NCBI GenBank assembly: GCA_910589415.1
Contig: OU342631.1
Span: forward strand, 558,001-622,000
Origin: Malachius bipustulatus
Lineage: Eukaryota > Arthropoda > Insecta > Coleoptera > Melyridae
Direction of reading: 5' to 3'
DNA: 64,000 nt
The notes below the pieces were generated by a model. It was not told the DNA's origin and did not search any database. It saw only the letters and a list, made by a program, of their open reading frames with translations. Shown here one piece after another: positions 58,448 through 64,000 of the stretch. Positions within the stretch are counted from its first letter, which is position 1. The number at the start of each line of letters is the position of its first letter. A program made the translations under genes and the position numbers.

Positions 58448-61400
58448 CTTACCGTTTCCAATATGCCAATGTTATCCCATCCTTATCTTGGACACACTGA
58501 TCTATATCGTAACGTGGGCAGATGAATTTTGGAAAACTACTTTTTCGTGATCTGGGGGTCAGAATCGGTGGACATTTGATGAGTTTGGGTGATTTTCTTA
58601 AAGTGAATGTCATCCTCAATAGGGTATTTTTTATTAAAAAAACACTAAAACCTTAACAACATACCTACAGTCCAATTATTATAAGAACGCGAATAAGTTC
58701 TTACTGAGCAGAAAGGTTGGTTACTAATGGTTACTGCATTCCGAGTGCATTATAATTTAACGTCCAATATCAGCCATGTTATTGTGTCCACGTTAAAACA
58801 ACTACCAATCGGATAAGGCTGATAAGAGCATCTTCGCCGTTCATCGAACATCGAACATATGTAAAAGCTCAGTGGTGGTGAACAAAGTTCGCAAGATGCG
58901 TAGTTCAAGCCTCGCCTCTCGCCTTTTTATAAAATATGGACAGTCCTTACTTATGTCTTTTTGTAATAATAATTGGAGAAACAAAGCTTAGAACTTTGAT
59001 TAAAATTTATGAACAAACCGTAAACTTTTCATATGTATGGCCTCGGGAAATTGCCTACAAAAATAATTGCCTCCAAAAAAGGTCTTATGTCTTATTTATT
59101 TTCATGAATTATATTTATATCGGAAAACCTGATTTTTTTTAAATTTTACAATGATGATAACATAAAAATGCCGCGGAAATTTGACTGGACTACCCCTTGC
59201 ATTTAGGGAGGATTAAATTATTATAGCATACCATCATAAATACGCTGACCATCGATATGATTATAGTCCAGTTATTACAGGTTTCGGTAGACAAACGAAT
59301 GATTTCGAGTACTGACCATCAAGCCGGCTGCTTTCTCCTTTCTTTTCGCGACCTAGAGTAAAGATTGCATCTTCATCTTCAGTCTTTACGCGGGCCTCGC
59401 CGTGACACACTAACGTTAATTCGTGCAGGTGTAGGACTTAGGACTTTATCCCAGAACAAAGAGAATTCGTTATGTTACGGATGCACGAGTATTTATTTTT
59501 GACATTTTGTGGAAGTGTTCGTTTCTTAAGTTAAGTGTGTAGTTTTGTTACAAAGTGCATGTGCTGATCTCATTTTGGATGTCCTCTATTTATTATGCAT
59601 TTTTTACAAATGCATGAATTGATAATATGTGAAGGGTGAGATATTTACTTATCATTTTCGATCCATGCTTTTGACTAATTTTGTTAATATAAAATTGAAT
59701 TACCAATAAGTATGTTGGAAAGTTATGCAGTACCTAAAAAAGCATAAATTAATGTGTTTTGATCTGTTATTATTACATTACATCCATATCAATGAACCAC
59801 TTATTAGTTACCGGTTAACCTATTAGTATTAGAAAAGAACAAATACATTACGTATTGGAGGGACTCCTAGAAATAGTTCCTTTTATAGACAAGATATTAC
59901 AATAATAATTATTAATGATACCTACTAATGATGGAAAACGATTTATAGAGGATAATCTATTTTTTAAAAGGATTTTCTCTCGGACCGAAATACTTATTTT
60001 TTTTCAATATTATGTATGCAGGCTGTTCCAGCTCATATACTCTAAAATATTTTTAAATGATGGCCATTTGTGATCCTATACTTGAATTTGCCAAATTTTT
60101 TTGGAAAAAAAATCCATCGTTAGGCCTACAGAGACCGCTTCGAATGAGCTGGGCACTATAGTAGGTAACCTACTTAAAGACTGTTTTAGGTAAATATGCG
60201 AAACATGGCAACCATGTAGTTTTTTCTTGTCTAGAGTATTATTTAGATCCCAATCAATACATACCTAACTGCACTGCAAACAATGTCAATGTCTCCACTC
60301 CAAAACGAATGAGAGGTGTTCTTCAATGTAATAATGATGAGATAAGATTCTTAAAATTTGAGGAAACTTGCACAATATTTTGGAAGTGCATAAAATTACG
60401 GATTACGTCAGATCATTCAAAGTCGTAAAATAATAAACCATTGACGTCACGGCGATTCTTCACCCTTCAGCAACTCCTGACTAAATTTGAATTGCACCAT
60501 ATTTCAAAACACTCTAAAAGCTTCAAAATGAAATTACGCATTTCGGCATATCTATTTTTTAGGGTAATCGATTAAAAAAATTAATTAACAGGAAAATTTT
60601 TTATGCAAAATTCCCGAGCGCGTGTGTTATAGATAACTATGGTCAAACCGGAATGGGTCAAAATAACACGACTTTGCTTTGTATGTACACACGTGTGAAA
60701 AACTTTATAGTTGCCGAGGGTGTCAAAGCTCGAAAGAACACTGCGGATTTTCTAATGGATATATTTGAAATGGAATAATAATTAATATGAGGATAAATTT
60801 TGTGCACAAACATGTTTGACTACAATAATTATGATTTAAAACACCCTGTAGAAAAAGACAAGGAAACTGTGACCTTCTCCTTACGCTTTCGCGATCTGAG
60901 AATGAGAAAGAGTATAATAAGGGCGGTTTCAATTAGAATCCAAACCTAAAATAATTTTTTTTATATGCGCATGTATTAATTTGGTAACTTATGATATTTA
61001 CCTACCCTTTTAATCAATAGAAGGAAAAAGAATATTGAAGATTTTTTAAAAGTCCGCGAAGATTGCGAGGAACCCACCCCGAAATGCAACAAAAGCAACA
61101 AATCCCGTTCCTTTTATACCTATCTAACCTCTGGAGTTTATCTGGTGCTTTATTGCGAGAAAATTGTTATATTTGGTGATTAAGTCATCTATAACTCAAA
61201 AAAGCCTAAAGCTTCAGTAAGTTTGAAGGATACTACTAGATAAGATTGTTGATATTTGTCTGTCAAAACACTGAGAAGCACATACAAAATGTTATCCAGT
61301 ACAATAAACAAATGAATTGTCAAACAAAATAACATCCAGAAATTATTTTGTTGAGATTTTGTTTGCCATTCATTTTTTTAGGAACATTATTATTGTATCA

Positions 61401-61902
61401 CACGAAATTGTCTGAAGTAGGTTTGTAAAAATTATACTACCTATTCCCTGTGCTGTGTTTGTGGAAAACGACGTCCTTTATTAATGTAGCATTAGCATTA
61501 CCTCTCCCATAAAAACTGTTCTTTCGCCATATAGAACCAGGTAAATTCCAGAGGTAAATTGGTAAACTAAAGGGGAAGGGGGGATTTGTTGCATTTACGC
61601 ACAGCCCCGTGGTGGGTTCGTCACTGTTGGTAGGTAGTGAAGCATTTGGAAATATTCAAAATTGTTTTGATGTTGCTGCACTAATTTTCAATTTACATTA
61701 AATTGAATTTGGTTTTTAAAATGATTATCAGTTTTGTCAATAAATTGCCCCTATTGCTTGAAGCTGTATATGTTAGACTCATATGCCGAATTCGCCCCTT
61801 TGCCGAAATAATTAAGTACCTACTCAGTTCGCGAAATGATCAACGCCAAATGATCAATTGCCGAAAATAGATCCTATTTCGGAATCTGACTACTGCAATT
61901 AG
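58448..61902. other. no gene recognised; a weak tRNA-like Pol III signal at 58866-58928
   Basis: Mostly AT-rich. AGCTCAGTGG (58866, box A form) and GTTCAAGCC (58903-58911, box B form) followed by T5 suggest a tRNA-derived piece, but the spacing is about 7 bases too short and no cloverleaf forms. The 60013-60160 piece matches the end of family B (CAGAGACCGCTTCGAATGAG). A CRE palindrome TGACGTCA occurs at 60442-60449. Confidence 0.4.
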
Positions 61903-62563
61903 AGGAAGGGTTAAATGGGGAAAATAGTGCAGGTTTATGAACTTAATTCCAAAGCGCCTTTTGTTTTTTTGAAAATCTCCATGGGTTCCTAGATATTTAA
62001 CATAAAGTAAATTCCGAGAATTTATTTATACTGATATAGCAGTCTTATCATTGGGATGAGAGAAAAGTCGTAAAGGGAAACATTTTAGACGATTTTATAA
62101 GCAATAAAACGGCTCTACATTTTTGTTTCTTTGGCCTGTCATTTTCGAGTTATGACATAAACTTGTTTTTTTTTAAATGTAAGTCACAGTTGGCTATGAC
62201 ATCATTCGATATGTCTTTTTTTTCTAAATACAACGATATAAAACTCGATATGGTTTTTCCTAAAAATAAGAAGTTAGGACGATTTTTAAACTTAAAAAAA
62301 CACATGTTTATGTCATAACTCGAAAATGGCATGACAAATAAAGAAAATTATAGCGCCGTTTTATTAGTTTTTAAATCATTTAAAACATTTTTCCTTTCTA
62401 TTGTTCTCTAATCCCAATAATTAAAGAGCTATCCCAGTGTAAAGAAATTCATGAAATTTTGTTTTTGTCAAATATCTAGACACCCATGGAGATTTTGAAA
62501 AAAACAAAAGTTGCTTCAAACTAAGCTTATAAAACTGCACTACTTTCCCCATTTAACAGTTCG
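61903..62563. repeat. foldback repeat, family J
   Basis: Arms pair across almost the whole length: GTTAAATGGGGAAAATAGTG at the left against the inverted form at about 62537-62556, and GTTATGACATAAACTTG against the inverted form near 62310. The centre is near 62230. Confidence 0.82.
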
Positions 62564-63497
62564 TTTAGCTGGAGTATTTTACGAGATCTCTTTACTAAAC
62601 ATTGAAAAAAACCTCGAAAAAAACTCACCCTGTATATTCAATTTTTGACACTACTTAACTTTTGACTTTTGAACAACAGAAACTTTGAACTAGTCACCGA
62701 TTATACAGTTTGAACACGGTTAAGTACCTATAATGCTTTGAACAATCGGCCTTTAATGATGACAAACATTGCAACACTCTTATTGAGGAATTATGACGTT
62801 CCGATCTACCCGTTTGAAAATGATATGAATACGCCTCAATTTTGCCAAATATCAATATTTTTTAAAATTATTAGACCACTTTTAGTATTATAGCGAATAT
62901 CTTAAACATCAAAAATGGAAACTCTTCTGAAATGCATTCTTTGGTTGGAGAGACCTCCCACTAATGACATCTATTTGTTCCGGGTGGACCTAGCACCAAA
63001 TTATAGTAGGTAATGCATGTGAATTGGGTCGATTTACTCAATATCACTCTACACAACCCCCTTGAGGTTATAAAGATGATTTTTATTATAGTTTTATTTT
63101 ATTATTTAGAATGAAGTAAACGAAAGTAACACGACGTATGTATTAAAGCCTTGTTAAGTTCACCCCGAACAGCTAGAGGGAACTAATTTTGTAACCTATT
63201 TTAAAGCTAAGCTTCCTTCATTCACTCTACAGTCTTTAGGTGTTAGCGAGGGTATTAGTTTTCATTTTATGAATAAAAATATTGTAATAGTTAAATGATA
63301 TTTTCAAATTACTACCATATAGTATAGGTACCTACTCAATATTTCATCTATAAGTTGTCATAATATCCAATTTTCATTCTGCTGCATCAACAATAATGAT
63401 AGGTATTATTAGACTAGTATTAGACTTACTGCATACTCCTAATTTGAATAGTCTTCTCGTATATACGATTTAATATTATTACATCATTTTGTATATC
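62564..63497. other. no gene recognised
   Basis: AT-rich; a single CACCCTGTATATTC near 62627 looks like a foldback end. Confidence 0.45.
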
Positions 63498-63853
63498 TAC
63501 AAGGTGATCAGTAATTTGCGCACTCGGAGCATGGTATACTTCACTTCTTAAGGGTAGGTACTAAACTTTCTTTAAACAGTGCAGTCAGTTATTTTTTCCA
63601 AAGATATCGCCATTTTTGTAAAAATAAAAGTAGCAACACTCCATTGAACACGTGATTATTTCCATTGCAGTGAAATCATTTTAATATTTTATATTCTAAG
63701 TTGAGTTTGGGAGGTTGCCAAACTTCAAATTTCTTTCAGATTTAAGTATGTTATCAATTTTTTGAACATTTTTAATTCCTCCGTAAAGAGGTTTTCTCCG
63801 TAAAGAAAAAAACACCCTGTATTCGGAGTACGCGAGTTACTAATCATCCTGTA
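63498..63853. repeat. foldback-type element, family K
   Basis: TACAAGGTGATCAGTAATTTG at the left and its diverged inverted copy (GAGTTACTAATCATCCTGTA) at the right; 356 bp. Only about 35 bases pair. Confidence 0.6.
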
Positions 63854-64000
63854 TATTCAATTTCCTGATCCCTCTATACAACTTCGTGATAAAAATAATA
63901 ATTATTACAACCTCAGTTGGGTAGGTAAGTACCTATACTATTTATTTCAGTAGGCACCTACCTTGTTTGAAGTCGATTACATTCTGTGAAATATCTGAAT

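Noticed and set aside
58866..58928. A tRNA gene
   Set aside because: Box spacing is wrong and no acceptor or anticodon stem can be formed.
1..64000. CRISPR array, bacterial operon or telomere repeat
   Set aside because: No regularly spaced short repeats with unique spacers, no ribosome-binding-site-led gene strings and no TTAGG array were seen.

Overview
The window is A+T-rich insect nuclear DNA. The clearest evidence is one intact host gene, a twist-class bHLH factor with the arthropod Twist C-terminal WR motif, set in a landscape of insect-style transposons: a DIRS tyrosine-recombinase retroelement, piggyBac, mariner-like and Jockey/R1-like and CR1-like LINE remnants, and an arthropod-type SINE with a 5S rRNA-like head. 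A beetle is plausible, but the sequence alone does not settle the order. There is no sign of bacterial or viral gene organisation, CRISPR, rRNA or an intact tRNA.

Layout. 1-5.95 kb: palindromic (foldback) repeats bounded by ACAGGGTG-type ends, some nested. 5.96-11.83 kb: one complete DIRS-like retroelement with left and right inverted terminal repeats, an internal complementary region that records the joined ends of its circular intermediate, and decayed gag, RT, RNase H and tyrosine-recombinase regions. It is interrupted by a SINE, a short inverted-repeat element, a 232-bp tandem repeat and a mini-piggyBac with TTAA target sites. 13.75-16.1 kb: a reverse-strand LINE remnant and a frameshifted mariner-like transposase. 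16.3-19.25 kb: foldback repeats. 19.25-21.3 kb: the twist locus on the minus strand, with an uninterrupted 244-codon reading frame and no recognised mobile DNA within it. 23.5-31.4 kb: several foldback elements and the 5S-headed SINE. 31.6-32.1 kb: the 3' end of a CR1-like LINE. 32.4-38.3 kb: more repeats, a probable solo LTR on the minus strand and a 21-bp minisatellite. 41-50.6 kb: large palindromes, a LINE RNase H tail, a near-perfect 72-bp-arm hairpin and an 807-bp inverted-repeat transposon. 53.5-58.5 kb: further copies of the same foldback families and a PIF-like MITE. 58.5-64 kb: mostly featureless AT-rich sequence with two more palindromes.

Only twist looks like a working host gene. 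Most other open frames of 60-140 codons show no family resemblance and look like chance openings in AT-rich DNA. The most interesting object is the DIRS element. Its two termini and its internal complementary region agree perfectly wherever they should, while its coding regions are broken. This suggests it last moved recently as a non-autonomous element, carrying older insertions with it.
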